A stretch of 64,000 bases of DNA from Alpinimonas psychrophila (lineage in GTDB: Bacteria; Actinomycetota; Actinomycetes; Actinomycetales; Microbacteriaceae), in the NCBI RefSeq assembly GCF_014137865.1, contig NZ_JACGWU010000003.1:124001-188000 (forward strand). The letters are read 5' to 3'. Numbering within the stretch: the stretch's first letter is position 1; the number at the start of each line of letters is the position of its first letter. Positions 52,101 through 61,505 of this stretch are shown in pieces. Under the pieces are notes generated by a model. The model was given only the letters and a program-made list of their open reading frames with translations. It was not told where the DNA came from and did not search any database. Made by a program: the position numbers and the translations under genes.

Positions 52101-53101
52101 GCGTTGGGGCGGAGAGCATTTCGGGAAGCAACCGCTATCAAAATGAGCGAGCTGATCCATAGTCTGCTGACGAAACCAATGAGGCCGTTGCCGCGTTTCT
52201 TCGCTCGTTTTTGAAGTGAGACATCGTTTTGGAGTAGGCCATCCATTCTTGCTAACGCGTTGACGTAGGGCTGGTACACCCCGTTTCGAAGCACGGAGTT
52301 CATGGGTGAGCCATAGGTGAGCTGACTAGATGTAAACCACGGTCCGACTTTGCGGAGACCATGAAAATGGAAAAAGATCAACATCTGCCCATCTGCGAAC
52401 ACTGACCCGCCGAGTTGGGTTGTCCTATGCCGGCGCGTGTTCCACGGTGCGAGATTGAACCCGGCAGACTCGAGTATTTTAACACCGGGAAAATTTGGGA
52501 ACGAATTGAGGTAGCCTTGATCAGCGTACTTGTCGGCTTCGGGCTTATCTGAGCACCATTCCAATGTGCGATCTGAATACCAGTCGAGCACGGCTCTGCC
52601 CGCGTCGTCATCGCGAAAACCAACCCAGCCAACATTAAATCGACCATATTTTGCCAAGTTGGCTGCGACGTTGTCGGGATAACGATGTTCAATGATTCCG
52701 ACAGACTCGCTGCCTAGGTCATTAATGACAAGGTTGGGGGAAGAGAAAAAGTACAAGTCTGCGTCGAGGTAGATCGCAATGGAACCAGGCGTTTCCAGCT
52801 TTTCCATGACGAATTTGATGAGCAGGGGAGTGCATGTGAAGTAGTACTCCATGTGGGAGCGTTGCGACCGCAGAGGTGCAAGACGCGGCTCGCTCTCTTC
52901 GATTTCGGTGATGCTGATGATAAATACGTTTTCAGGTGCGTGTGCCTTTAGGTACTCGCTTGTAGTTTCGTCAAGAGCGAGGACATAAATGGGTGAATTG
53001 TCTCCATGTTCCCGGAGCGATTCAATAAGTACTAGTCCACGTGAGAGGTAGCCACTATCAAAATAGGTGCAGTACACCCTTTCATTTGCCGATTCCGTCA
53101 T
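52097..53101 (-). CDS. GT-A fold glycosyltransferase (GT8-like)
   Basis: A 334-residue protein from ATG 53101, 4 bases after the previous stop. RVYCTYFDSGYLSRGLVLIESLREHGDNSPIYVLALDETT and IAIYLDADLYFFSSP (DxD) place it in the nucleotide-diphospho-sugar transferase group related to GT8; RFNVGWVGFRDDDAGRAVLDWYSDRTLEWC, DQGYLNSFPNFPGVKIL and FFHFHGL (metal-binding His) agree. A C-terminal hydrophobic stretch (about 305-325) may tether it to the membrane. Sugar unknown. Operonic with the dehydrogenase upstream. Confidence 0.8.
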   Translation of the reverse strand: MTESANERVYCTYFDSGYLSRGLVLIESLREHGDNSPIYVLALDETTSEYLKAHAPENVFIISITEIEESEPRLAPLRSQRSHMEYYFTCTPLLIKFVMEKLETPGSIAIYLDADLYFFSSPNLVINDLGSESVGIIEHRYPDNVAANLAKYGRFNVGWVGFRDDDAGRAVLDWYSDRTLEWCSDKPEADKYADQGYLNSFPNFPGVKILESAGFNLAPWNTRRHRTTQLGGSVFADGQMLIFFHFHGLRKVGPWFTSSQLTYGSPMNSVLRNGVYQPYVNALARMDGLLQNDVSLQKRAKKRGNGLIGFVSRLWISSLILIAVASRNALRPNA

Positions 53102-53105
53102 AGCG

Positions 53106-54365
53106 CTACAGGCGTTCGATGTTAGAGCCGACGAACTTGCCCGTTGTGTCAAGGACCGCCGTGGCGCAGGCGCCGATTTCTGAAGCAGCGTCGATGAATT
53201 CCTTGTGAGCTTGAACCACGATGGCGATGTCGGAGCCGGACAGTGCGGCTGTCAGGTTTGGCTCTCGGGGAACGGTGAGGCCGTTGACTACCCAGGACGG
53301 AACGTGCGGATCAAAATACGAAAGTGTCGCTCCCATGTCAAGCAGACGTTGCGCTAAAGGGACAGCTGGTGATTCACGCTTGTCGGAAATGTTTGACTTG
53401 TAGGTAACACCCAAGAGGAGAACTTTCGACCCCTTTACGGCCTTTCCCTGGTTGTTGAGGAGGTCTTGAGCGCGACGGGCGACATAAGGAGGCATGCCGT
53501 GGTTTATTTCTTCGGCAAGTTCCACAAATCGGAAGGGCCTTTCAAGCTCGGCCCGAACCTTATACGCCAAGTAGTTGGGGTCAATTGGAATGCAATGGCC
53601 ACCGACCCCAGCGCTAGGGGAGAACGATTGAAAACCAAACGGCTTTGTCTTGGCCAATTCGACGACATTCCAGATGTCGATGCCCATTGCGTGACAGAAC
53701 TGAGCCATTTCGTTCACTAACGCAATATTGATGTGTCGGTACGTATTCTCCAGCAGTTTTGCGGTCTCGGCTTCGCGCGTGCCCTTGGCGCGAACCACCT
53801 CGTTGATAAATTTCTCGTAGAACTCAACGGCCTTATCACCGCACACCTCAGTCACCCCGCCGACAATTTTGGGGGTGTTCCGAATTCCATAGATTGAGTT
53901 GCCGGGATCAATGCGTTCGGGTGAGAATGCCAAGAAGATATTTTGCCCGATAACCCGACCGGTCGTCTCAAGCAGGGGCTTTAGAATCTCATCTGTTGTT
54001 CCCGGGTACGTTGTCGATTCAAGGACAACAAGGAGATCGTTGTGAGCGTTCGCGGCGATGTCCCGTGACGCCCCGATGACAGCCCCTAGGTCAGGTTGAC
54101 CCGAAGCATCCAAAGGAGTGGGAACGCAGATAACAACGACATCGGTTGAGAAAATGCAGGAAGGGTCTGTGGTCGCAGAAAAACCCAAGCCAAGGAGTCG
54201 TGAAATATCTTGTGAATCTAGATCATCGATGTGGCTCACGCCGGAGTTGAGATTCTCGACAATCGTTGCGTTGCGGTCGAGCCCGGTGACAGTGAGGCCG
54301 GCTTCTGAAGCTGCCACAGCGAGGGGAAGCCCAACGTAGCCAAGCCCGACAATGACAACTTTCAA
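53106..54365 (-). CDS. Nucleotide-sugar 6-dehydrogenase (WecC/UDP-ManNAcA type)
   Basis: A 419-residue dehydrogenase that oxidises a UDP-sugar C6 to a uronic acid. It has VIVGLGYVGLPLAVAASEAGLTVTGLDRN, VVICVPTPLDASGQPDL, STTYPGTT, FSPERIDPGNSIYGIRNTPKIVGG, the catalytic GVGGHCIPIDPNYLAYK (Cys) and KVLLLGVTYKSNISDKRESPA. The IPIDPNYL pattern points to N-acetylated sugars (ManNAc or GlcNAc) rather than UDP-glucose, but the substrate cannot be fixed from sequence. It introduces a negative charge into the glycan. Confidence 0.88.
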   Translation of the reverse strand: MKVVIVGLGYVGLPLAVAASEAGLTVTGLDRNATIVENLNSGVSHIDDLDSQDISRLLGLGFSATTDPSCIFSTDVVVICVPTPLDASGQPDLGAVIGASRDIAANAHNDLLVVLESTTYPGTTDEILKPLLETTGRVIGQNIFLAFSPERIDPGNSIYGIRNTPKIVGGVTEVCGDKAVEFYEKFINEVVRAKGTREAETAKLLENTYRHINIALVNEMAQFCHAMGIDIWNVVELAKTKPFGFQSFSPSAGVGGHCIPIDPNYLAYKVRAELERPFRFVELAEEINHGMPPYVARRAQDLLNNQGKAVKGSKVLLLGVTYKSNISDKRESPAVPLAQRLLDMGATLSYFDPHVPSWVVNGLTVPREPNLTAALSGSDIAIVVQAHKEFIDAASEIGACATAVLDTTGKFVGSNIERL

Positions 54366-54456
54366 TCCATTATCCTTAGGTTAGCCGGGTGCTCAAGAAG
54401 TAGGTTGTCTTTGAGAGCTAGCCGAGATTCAAGTCTATACAGATGGAGTTCGTTCA

Positions 54457-55413
54457 TTGACCGAGACACCCGTGGTCGTCATCGCCTACAACCGACCGGA
54501 TAAGGTTCGTCGGTTGATTACTCGGTTGAGCACATTGAAGCCTCCCACGATAATTTTTGCGGTCGACGGACCTAAGCCAGGTCGGCAAGAGGACGAACTC
54601 AAAGTTCAAGAAGTTCGTTCTCTCGTAGAGCTCATCAATTGGACCGACCGGGTGGAAACGCGTTTTCAACCAACAAATCTTGGGCTCCGGACCGCCGTCA
54701 CAGATGTCGTCAGCCATGCTGTTTCATTGCACGGACAGGCAATCATCATGGAGGAGGACACACTTCCGGGCGCAAATTGGTTTCCTTACGCTCGAGAAAT
54801 GCTTGAACGTCATCGTGATAACAGTCGAATCGAACATATCTCTGGATACAACCTTGTGCCGCAAAGATTTCTCAGCAATGGTTTGGAGGGTAGTCGCCTA
54901 ACGCGTTACCCCGAGTCAATTGCATGGGCGACGTGGGACCGCGCCTGGGATAAGTTTGATGGTTCACTCGACTGGGCGCTCAACGCCAGTGTTGCTGAAC
55001 TCGCGAGGATTGTGGGTTCTCGAGCTGGTGCCCTGCGCTGGAAGCAAAATTTTGCTGACGCAGAAGCAAATCGAATTTCAACATGGGCGTATCGATGGAT
55101 TGCCAGTTTGTGGTCGCGTGACTCCTTTGTGCTTTCTCCGAACCAGAATCTTGTGACATACGCTGGGTACGATGCAGGAACCCACACACTCATGAAGGCG
55201 CCGTGGAGTGAACTTAGCCTTTATGAGGGCGACCTCAGGCAAAGCCTTAGTGGCACAGCTGACCTCGACCCACGGGCCGACGAGTGGGTTGGAAAGCGTG
55301 TTTTTGCCGAGAATCCATTTGGTGTCGCGCGAGGTGTGGCAATTACGGCAGCCCTGGCGGCGCGAAAGATGAATCGAAATCGTCGTGTTCTTGCACAGCG
55401 CGGTCTCTCCTAG
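54457..55413 (+). CDS. GT-A glycosyltransferase, GNT-I/HlpA-like
   Basis: A 318-residue protein starting at TTG 54457. PVVVIAYNRPDKVRRLITRLSTLKPPTIIFAVDGPKPGRQED opens a GT-A fold; NLGLRTAVTDVVSHAVSLHGQAIIMEEDTLPGANWFPYAREML contains the acidic EED metal site, and ISGYNLV, SIAWATWDRAWDKFDG match the group of glycosyltransferases related to GNT-I. It is the only plus-strand gene between 52.1 and 59.6 kb and its stop overlaps its convergent neighbour at CTAG. Confidence 0.75.
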   Translation: MTETPVVVIAYNRPDKVRRLITRLSTLKPPTIIFAVDGPKPGRQEDELKVQEVRSLVELINWTDRVETRFQPTNLGLRTAVTDVVSHAVSLHGQAIIMEEDTLPGANWFPYAREMLERHRDNSRIEHISGYNLVPQRFLSNGLEGSRLTRYPESIAWATWDRAWDKFDGSLDWALNASVAELARIVGSRAGALRWKQNFADAEANRISTWAYRWIASLWSRDSFVLSPNQNLVTYAGYDAGTHTLMKAPWSELSLYEGDLRQSLSGTADLDPRADEWVGKRVFAENPFGVARGVAITAALAARKMNRNRRVLAQRGLS

Positions 55414-57221
55414 TTCGAGCTCGTAATCCCCAGTGCGATGCGAATACGTCCGGCCAGAGAATTGGGCTCCACGATTTCTTTCCACATACCTTCGCAGAGG
55501 CCAGTGAGGTGCTCCTGGAGCAGAGTCGACTCCTCTTGTTCGGAGCCGGTGAGTTTCGGCCAGACCGTCGATTCTGCCAGGCTGTTTCTCTTGTGAGACA
55601 TGACATCGAAGAAGACGTCCTTGCTTAGTCGAGACGTTTCGCGGTTCCTGAGGGCAAGTCGTTCCCTGACGAGTGGTCCGTAAGAAATGATTACAAACAC
55701 CATTTTTCGCCAAAGCCACAGCCGGAATCCAGGTATTTTGGGGCGAATAGCAATGGGTTTTGCGTTCACAGCACCAGAAAAATCGCTCGCAATCCTGGTA
55801 AACAAGAAGGCATACCAGCGGAAAGCCTTGCGGACATTCTCGAGCGACCATCCTTCCTCAAGAGCAGCATCCAGCTTGATTACGAACTCTTCTGACGTGA
55901 AAGCTGTTCGGTTTATTTCTTGAGGGTATGTGAAGAAGTCGCGATTCGCGGGGGCGACGACGGGTATTCCAAAGGCGGCCAGCTCAGCACCTACAGACGA
56001 ACGATACCCAAGAACGACATCAAGAATCTGCATGAGATCGTAGAGGCTGATGTTATCTGTGGGTAGATTTACGATGACGTTGGGAGGGGCGGTTTCGATG
56101 AGCTCCATGACACGTTCTACAACAGGGGCCACAACGCTCTCTCGTTTATTGGGAAACATTCTCGGGTGGAGGCGGAGTACGAACTTGACTTCCGGTCGAG
56201 TTCTCGCATATTGAAAAACAAATTCAATCCATTCAAATTGATTTTCAAAAAGATTTGGACGGTGGGTAGTATCAGGTAGCACGTTTGCAAGTTGTGCGGC
56301 GTTTAGCTCGTCCTCGCTGGACATGGGAATGAGGACGACCTTGGCTTCTGCAGGTATGCCGAACCGTTCTCGGAGATGCGACGGTTTACTCGCTTGAAAC
56401 GCACTTGAATAAGCGAATGCACTACTTGCTTCCAGGAGGCCTTCGAAGTGTGACGCCACGAGGGAAATTTCCGAAGATCCAACGGGGGTTTCCCTATATT
56501 CCTGCCAGCTGTGGGATCCGAAAACCTGGAATTGAGTCTGACTTTCCAAGAACATCGACATCGTTTCACCACGGAGTGTGATGTGGCTGCCTCCTTGGAG
56601 GGTGTACGTCGGGATACCTCTCAATTCTGCTACGGCAAGAAAAGCATGGTTGACCCCATAAAGCCTGTTATAGGTGACAACGTAGTCGGGGCGTTCGAGG
56701 TCAAGAATGCGTTCGGCCGCCATTAAGGTCGCAGCACTGTTGCGCAATTGCTCGCGATAGATTGGGAAGAGCTCCTCGGGAATGTTGGTCCCCATAATTT
56801 TGTAGTTGAGCAGAAACTCGTAGGCCGCGTAGCGACCGATCGGCACGTTGCGCAGAACGAGAGTGGGCCAATTCTCTAGAGTCGAAGATTGAACAAGGAT
56901 ATCAAGTTCTTCGACGTCGCCAGGAAGCAGGAAATCGTCGGTAATGAGACTCCGGAAATTGAATTTGCTATCGACAAGTTCTCTTCGTCGAAAGCAGGCG
57001 CTGCACACTTGTCGGCGCTTGTGAAAGGTGTCCGCCGCCGTCAGCCCTGCGGCCGACATGGCCACACAAAAGCTATCGTAGAGTCCGCCACACCGAACGG
57101 TGACAATGTCAATACCTCGTTCGTGGAGACCCGCGGCAACCAAGGCTTCGGGGAAAGAATGCTCCCAGATGTTTGAAAAAGGGGAAAAGAAAAGTGCTTT
57201 CACGAGTGGTAAAGCTATCAC
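55410..57221 (-). CDS. Large GT-B-like capsule-type protein, function unknown
   Basis: A 603-residue soluble protein starting at GTG 57221 (GTG 57203 is an alternative). VKALFFSPFSNIWEHSFPEALVAAGLHERGIDIVTVRCGG resembles the first Rossmann half of GT-B enzymes; three clustered Cys (CSACFRRRE and RCGG) follow. The second half has VVLIPMSSEDELNA, FVLRLHPRMFPNKRE and GYRSSVGAELAAFGIPVVAPANRDFF, similar to capsule polysaccharide synthesis (KpsS/LipB-like) proteins. A glycosyltransferase or glycan-priming role is inferred. I do not recognise a specific family. Confidence 0.72.
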   Translation of the reverse strand: MIALPLVKALFFSPFSNIWEHSFPEALVAAGLHERGIDIVTVRCGGLYDSFCVAMSAAGLTAADTFHKRRQVCSACFRRRELVDSKFNFRSLITDDFLLPGDVEELDILVQSSTLENWPTLVLRNVPIGRYAAYEFLLNYKIMGTNIPEELFPIYREQLRNSAATLMAAERILDLERPDYVVTYNRLYGVNHAFLAVAELRGIPTYTLQGGSHITLRGETMSMFLESQTQFQVFGSHSWQEYRETPVGSSEISLVASHFEGLLEASSAFAYSSAFQASKPSHLRERFGIPAEAKVVLIPMSSEDELNAAQLANVLPDTTHRPNLFENQFEWIEFVFQYARTRPEVKFVLRLHPRMFPNKRESVVAPVVERVMELIETAPPNVIVNLPTDNISLYDLMQILDVVLGYRSSVGAELAAFGIPVVAPANRDFFTYPQEINRTAFTSEEFVIKLDAALEEGWSLENVRKAFRWYAFLFTRIASDFSGAVNAKPIAIRPKIPGFRLWLWRKMVFVIISYGPLVRERLALRNRETSRLSKDVFFDVMSHKRNSLAESTVWPKLTGSEQEESTLLQEHLTGLCEGMWKEIVEPNSLAGRIRIALGITSSN

Positions 57222-57368
57222 AGGAGCCTCGGGCTATTTATCGACGGCTGAAATGGGCGTTTTGAAAAATCAAAGTTGCTAGTGTCTCTCCTTACCTTGC
57301 ACCGGCCAGCTTCCGAGGAGATTTGCGTCACGTGCAATAAGGCAATGGCAATAAAACTTTATGAACTT

Positions 57369-58655
57369 TCATTGTTCGAAGCGTTCAACGAGCGCGTGGT
57401 TTTCCAACGTGACAAAAACTGAACGAACGACTTTTGATGAAACTCCACTCAAGTCAGAAATTGCGATGACATCATGATTTCCGTCCGCAAAGGTGAGGAC
57501 ATTTTTCAAATCTTTCACGATGCCTGCACTCTTCTTTGTGCTGATAGTCGGGTACAGGCCCCTTTTACCCAGTTGTGGTTCCCCCAGTGTGGTGCTCGCC
57601 CAGCGCCAATTTCCCTCGGCGAGTTCGATGGCATCCATCATCATGGAGAGCCCACCCTCTAAGCCCTCAGGAGTGACTACGGTGAGGTCATCTAACGACG
57701 TATGGTACTCGGGGTACTCGGCATATTTGGAACGCATAAGGGACGCAATGGGCAGGTCGACTCCGGGCCAGCACCACTGCCGCTCGTCCGAACCTCTGTC
57801 CAAGAAGGAGTACTCAATGTAGTCGAGCTGGCGGTCTTGGAGTATCTTCTTTGAAATTCGATCGGAGAGTGTATTGCCTAAGCGAGATGGTACGAAGGAA
57901 TATGTGCGATTGTCGCCAATGCAGGTGAGAACCCAGCCGGCCTTTACGTTTTTTTTCAAGTTCTCGAGATTTTGCGAAATATAGATGATCGACCCAATAG
58001 TTTCTGGGATCAAGAGAATTCGATACGTGAAGTGACGAGATTCCAACGATTCGAGCCACCGAGAAAGCGCAATGGAAACCGCAGGGCCAGATAATTCATT
58101 GTTTGCCATTGAAGGATGGCAAACATAGGTGCTGATGAGAATTTCCTCGGATGAAAAACCAGGAATCACGAGTTCCCCGTATGTGAGGTTGCCATCGAAG
58201 AGTTCGGAATCAATTACAACGTGAAATGGCCCACTTCCAAGGTCGTCTCTCTGAATTTGGCTCAGGCAGAAGCCCCAGTTCTCAGCGTAGTAAGACGTCA
58301 CGTATGGAATAGCCGAAGGTTGGTCTGGGAGTGTGTGCAAGTGAGATTCGAGTTCTGCAAGCGTCATAGTCATGTTCACTGGTGTCGAGTAGCCAACTAC
58401 GTGGAGGTTCGACTCGGCGAAATCGATGACGCGCAAACCCTCTATTGTTTCGACGTAGGCCTCTCGAATACGCCACTCCTTGGGCACGATCCAGTCGGCT
58501 ACTGTGGTCCCCGTCGGGACCTCCTTTATTTCGAGTGATGGCTGCAAGGCGCCGAAATACTTCAGTGTTTCTCGAACACCGTCTCCCGAAAGGCTCCGAC
58601 AAATTGGCATCAAATCAGCGACCCATCCGTGCATCGTTAGCCCCGAATCAATCAT
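57369..58655 (-). CDS. DUF4910 aminopeptidase-like protein with C-terminal winged helix
   Basis: A 428-residue protein. It opens with DLMPICRSLSGDGVRETLKYF, typical of DUF4910 proteins, and the M28-like core shows possible zinc ligands His180/Glu187 in YVCHPSMANNELSG, Glu218 in LIPETIGS, Asp290/Glu291 in GSDERQWCWPG and His318 in EYHTSLDD. Residues about 365-428 form a winged-helix-like tail (ISDLSGVSSKVVRSVFVTLENHALVERF). DUF4910 genes recur in glycan loci; the substrate may be an N-acylated sugar or glycopeptide, but that is inference. ATG overlaps the preceding stop by 4 bases. Confidence 0.82.
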   Translation of the reverse strand: MIDSGLTMHGWVADLMPICRSLSGDGVRETLKYFGALQPSLEIKEVPTGTTVADWIVPKEWRIREAYVETIEGLRVIDFAESNLHVVGYSTPVNMTMTLAELESHLHTLPDQPSAIPYVTSYYAENWGFCLSQIQRDDLGSGPFHVVIDSELFDGNLTYGELVIPGFSSEEILISTYVCHPSMANNELSGPAVSIALSRWLESLESRHFTYRILLIPETIGSIIYISQNLENLKKNVKAGWVLTCIGDNRTYSFVPSRLGNTLSDRISKKILQDRQLDYIEYSFLDRGSDERQWCWPGVDLPIASLMRSKYAEYPEYHTSLDDLTVVTPEGLEGGLSMMMDAIELAEGNWRWASTTLGEPQLGKRGLYPTISTKKSAGIVKDLKNVLTFADGNHDVIAISDLSGVSSKVVRSVFVTLENHALVERFEQ

Positions 58656-59497
58656 GCGCTTTCCTGTTCTATTGTCGGTTCAAAATCTGAAAGGAAGAAT
58701 GGCCTGCCAAGCCTCTGAAGGTGCTGCTCCGCCCAAACCCGAGACTTTTCGGTCAACATGTAAAAGGGGTCCTTGCGAAGATTCTCTGTCCATGATTCCA
58801 CGAGAGCCCGGGCGGGCGCCCAAAAGACATTTTGGCCTGCTTCAATGCGTCTGATTATCCCCGCCTGCACGGCGTCCTGCTCGAGTCTTGCCATGTCGTA
58901 CAAAATGACTCCACCGAGGGGTCGCACATGGTACCTAATGTGCATTTCTTGAGCGTCTAAGGAGGGGTCATTCTCCGCTAGCCCGCGAAATGATTTCGTA
59001 TAACGGTATGCGGGTCCGCCCGATAAGGTCTCCGCTAGGTGATGAATGGTGGCAGACCCGTAATCAGCACCGTACCAAAGAACCGTGCCATCTCCCTCGA
59101 CAAGTTGGCCAAAATCAGAATGCGGCCCGAAGGGGTCGGAGAAATCCGATCCTGCGAGGCGGAACTCAGGCCTGATACCGATACCGGCGAAGTTGAATGC
59201 CGGGCTGAGAGTCCGCCACTCAGAATGTCTTGTCCGGAAGTGTTCGTTAAGCGCTCCCACTTGAACAATAGAAGAACGAGCGCTGTACGTCTTTCCGGAG
59301 AGAAAATCGTAGTTAAACGCTGCGAACCAAATGTCACGGTTATCAGAAATCGTGTTGACGACATTGACGTGTTCTTCGAGGAGGTTCTCTCGGCCTCGAA
59401 TACCTTTAACAAGCGCGTGCGTCCGGGACACATCTGAGTGAACCATCACGGGACCATCCGGTGCATCATTGGGTAACATGAGAGCGTGAAATGCCAT
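58652..59497 (-). CDS. AAC(3)-family N-acetyltransferase
   Basis: A 281-residue protein of the antibiotic_NAT (AAC(3)) family: VMVHSDVSRTHALVKG near the N-terminus, VGALNEHFRTRHSEWRTLSPAFNFAGIG, GPHSDFGQLVEGDGTVLWYGADYGSATIHHLAE (His and Asp/Glu of the active site region). Members of this family in surface-glycan loci acetylate amino sugars rather than drugs. It is co-translated with the DUF4910 gene and lies next to the GNAT and pseudaminic-acid genes, so an amino-sugar N-acylation role is likely. Confidence 0.82.
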   Translation of the reverse strand: MAFHALMLPNDAPDGPVMVHSDVSRTHALVKGIRGRENLLEEHVNVVNTISDNRDIWFAAFNYDFLSGKTYSARSSIVQVGALNEHFRTRHSEWRTLSPAFNFAGIGIRPEFRLAGSDFSDPFGPHSDFGQLVEGDGTVLWYGADYGSATIHHLAETLSGGPAYRYTKSFRGLAENDPSLDAQEMHIRYHVRPLGGVILYDMARLEQDAVQAGIIRRIEAGQNVFWAPARALVESWTENLRKDPFYMLTEKSRVWAEQHLQRLGRPFFLSDFEPTIEQESA

Positions 59498-59634
59498 AGT
59501 TAGCGATGCATCCTTCGAGAGTAGGACAAGCTATCCTTCACAGCTCCCCTAATGCAAAGGATATCACTGGTCGACTCGGTGAAGATTTGGCGCCCACCCG
59601 GGAACTATTTCACCACACTTTGAGAGGTGCCTCG

Positions 59635-60150
59635 ATGGCGGACGGAAAGGCGCAATTAGCGAATCGAATGACGGTCCGGGAGGCAAATTGGGCGGACTGT
59701 GAAACTTTGTTCATGTGGCGGAATGATCCTTCGACTCGTTCAGCGTCTTTAGAGACGGGGGAAGTTTCCTGGGAATCTCACGGCTCATGGTTTCGTGCCG
59801 CGTTGAGCTCGTCAACCCGCCACATCTTTATTGTTGAGGCTACTTTTGCAGAGTCCATTTCTTCAGTAGGAATGTGTCGCTTTGACGTCGAAAATGAAAC
59901 GGCAGAGGTGAGCATTAATTTGAACCCCTCCTTGCGGGGAAAGGGGCTATCGCTTGAGGTTCTCAGCGCTGCACTTGATTATTTTCGAAACGGGAGTCGA
60001 TCCGAGACAACAATCATTGCACGCGTCCGCGTCGATAATCCCGCGAGCCTTCGGCTCTTTGAAAGAGCCGGATTTGAGAGAACTCACGAAGACGCCAGTG
60101 TTGCAATGTTTGAGCTAGCAAAGTCCAAAAATCCTGACGGTCCCTCGTAA
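59635..60150 (+). CDS. GNAT acetyltransferase, PseH-like
   Basis: A 171-residue GNAT protein from ATG 59635 (GAGAGG upstream; the longer frame to 59506 is not conserved). REANWADCETLFMWRNDPSTRSASLETGEVSWESHGSWF is the pattern of PseH-type enzymes that acetylate the 4-amino group of UDP-4-amino-4,6-dideoxy sugars; the acetyl-CoA loop is NPSLRGKGLSLEVL, and NPASLRLFERAGFERT is the typical C-terminal helix. In the pseudaminic-acid pathway it would follow PseC. It is oppositely oriented to the pse genes. Confidence 0.8.
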   Translation: MADGKAQLANRMTVREANWADCETLFMWRNDPSTRSASLETGEVSWESHGSWFRAALSSSTRHIFIVEATFAESISSVGMCRFDVENETAEVSINLNPSLRGKGLSLEVLSAALDYFRNGSRSETTIIARVRVDNPASLRLFERAGFERTHEDASVAMFELAKSKNPDGPS

Positions 60151-60198
60151 GATTCAGTGACGAAAAGGTCTAACCGAATACTCACGTACAAATTGGAA

Positions 60199-60252
60199 AG
60201 GGAAATTACCTCGTTGGCCGAGGCACAAGGTACAGTGTCGGTGATTTTCCCT
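60199..60252. terminator. Nested hairpin between convergent GNAT and KAS III genes
   Basis: An outer pair AGGGAAA (60199-60205) / TTTCCCT (60246-60252) encloses a perfect inner stem CCTCG (60209-60213) / CGAGG (60219-60223). It lies in the 109-bp gap between two convergent genes and could terminate transcription from both sides. No long T run is present. Confidence 0.4.
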
Positions 60253-60259
60253 ACAGCGG

Positions 60260-61264
60260 CTAGCCCCTTGACTGTCGGATGGTTAGACCCGCAAGCGTGA
60301 GCCCCACACCAAAAGCCAGAAGAAAAAGGTACCGACCTTCTGAGCCAAACAGTTCCGTCTCCGTCATTCCTGCAGTTTCAGCGAGAATCTGGAAAGGAAT
60401 CGCGCTACCCACAACGTTTCCATACTCTCGCGAAACGAACTGAGCATCTTGGTCAAGTGACAGTGACTTGCTCACGGCGTCGACGACGGCGCGCGAACCC
60501 TGGTGAATATACCAACTGTCTATTTCATCATGCCCAAGTCCCGCTCTAGTAACCGCGCCGGCAACTGCAGATTTCACGTGTTTAACAACAAAATTGAAAA
60601 CACCGGCACCATTCATCTCGAGCTCACCGAAGGGAAAATGTTCGTTTCCCCGAGTGACTGTCAGATCATCGGCATGATTGCCTTCAGAAATAACTGTCGA
60701 TGACAAGATTTCCCATTTGCGGGATGGGTGACGAATGCCGGGAATGGTGAGAGCATCGGCGGTCAAAATGATTGCGCTTGCTCCGTCGGAGAAAAGAGGG
60801 GAAACTCTGAGATTTGAATCCTCATAAAGCTTTGAGTAAGTATCCGAGATCACAATCAGAATTGCCTTGGACGTTCCGGAGGCTATGAGAGAGTTGCCGA
60901 GAATAACGGATCGAACGAATCCTGTGCAGGCATCATTGATATCGAAGACGAGCGTATGGGGAGCCAACATGAGTTCGCCGTGCAAGAGGTGCCCGTTGCC
61001 GGGGGCTGCACGATCGCCTGTTGACGTGATGTAAATTACCGTGTCCACGTTTGCTCTGAGCCAATCAGTATCTACGTTGGCCAGCGCGGCTCGCGCCAGA
61101 TCCAATCCAGTTTGTTCTTTCGTAACGTGAAAAACGGTCTCAAAACCAGTTCTGGTGAGAAATCCTTCGCGAACTTCCCCGTTTTCTGCTACTAGCAGGG
61201 CTACATCTCGTTTAGTGCTTCCAAGGGCACTGCCGACCGGATGAATCCAGAAGCTACTTGACAA
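60260..61264 (-). CDS. KAS III (FabH-like) beta-ketoacyl-ACP synthase or acyltransferase
   Basis: A 334-residue thiolase-fold enzyme starting at TTG 61264, overlapping the ACP gene by 11 bases. The catalytic triad is intact: Cys113 (NDACTGFV), His254 (YIHQGSR) and Asn283 (YGNVVGSAIP). FabH enzymes condense acetyl-CoA with malonyl-ACP to acetoacetyl-ACP; other members (CerJ-type) transfer acyl groups onto sugars. Its fusion-like pairing with an ACP inside a pseudaminic-acid locus, away from fatty-acid genes, suggests a dedicated acyl supply for glycan decoration. Confidence 0.85.
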   Translation of the reverse strand: MSSSFWIHPVGSALGSTKRDVALLVAENGEVREGFLTRTGFETVFHVTKEQTGLDLARAALANVDTDWLRANVDTVIYITSTGDRAAPGNGHLLHGELMLAPHTLVFDINDACTGFVRSVILGNSLIASGTSKAILIVISDTYSKLYEDSNLRVSPLFSDGASAIILTADALTIPGIRHPSRKWEILSSTVISEGNHADDLTVTRGNEHFPFGELEMNGAGVFNFVVKHVKSAVAGAVTRAGLGHDEIDSWYIHQGSRAVVDAVSKSLSLDQDAQFVSREYGNVVGSAIPFQILAETAGMTETELFGSEGRYLFLLAFGVGLTLAGLTIRQSRG

Positions 61265-61475
61265 GGTTGTTCTTTTTCATGATTTCGAGCAGGGTTTCAA
61301 AGTCCGAAAAATTATCCAATTCGTCGAGGGAGGCAACTTTGTCACCGAATTCGTCATGGAGCGCCGAGATAATTTCCAGCTTGTCCAGAGAGTCCCATTG
61401 TGGATTCTCCGGTTCAGTCTCTGGGTCCTTCTGAAGTGCGAGGACCGCCAGCAATCGAAGTTCCGATTCATTCAT
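61254..61475 (-). CDS. Acyl carrier protein
   Basis: A 73-residue ACP: three-helix arrangement with the phosphopantetheine Ser in WDSLDKLEIISAL (DSL motif) at the start of helix II and an acidic surface (DEFGDKVASLDELDNFSDFETLLEIMKKNN). Shorter than the fatty-acid AcpP and without its usual hydrophobic N-terminus. It overlaps the KAS III gene and follows pseI by about 30 bp, so all belong to one transcript. Confidence 0.88.
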   Translation of the reverse strand: MNESELRLLAVLALQKDPETEPENPQWDSLDKLEIISALHDEFGDKVASLDELDNFSDFETLLEIMKKNNLVK

Positions 61476-61505
61476 AGGTTTCTCCTTTTTGTTTGACTTC
61501 GTAAT

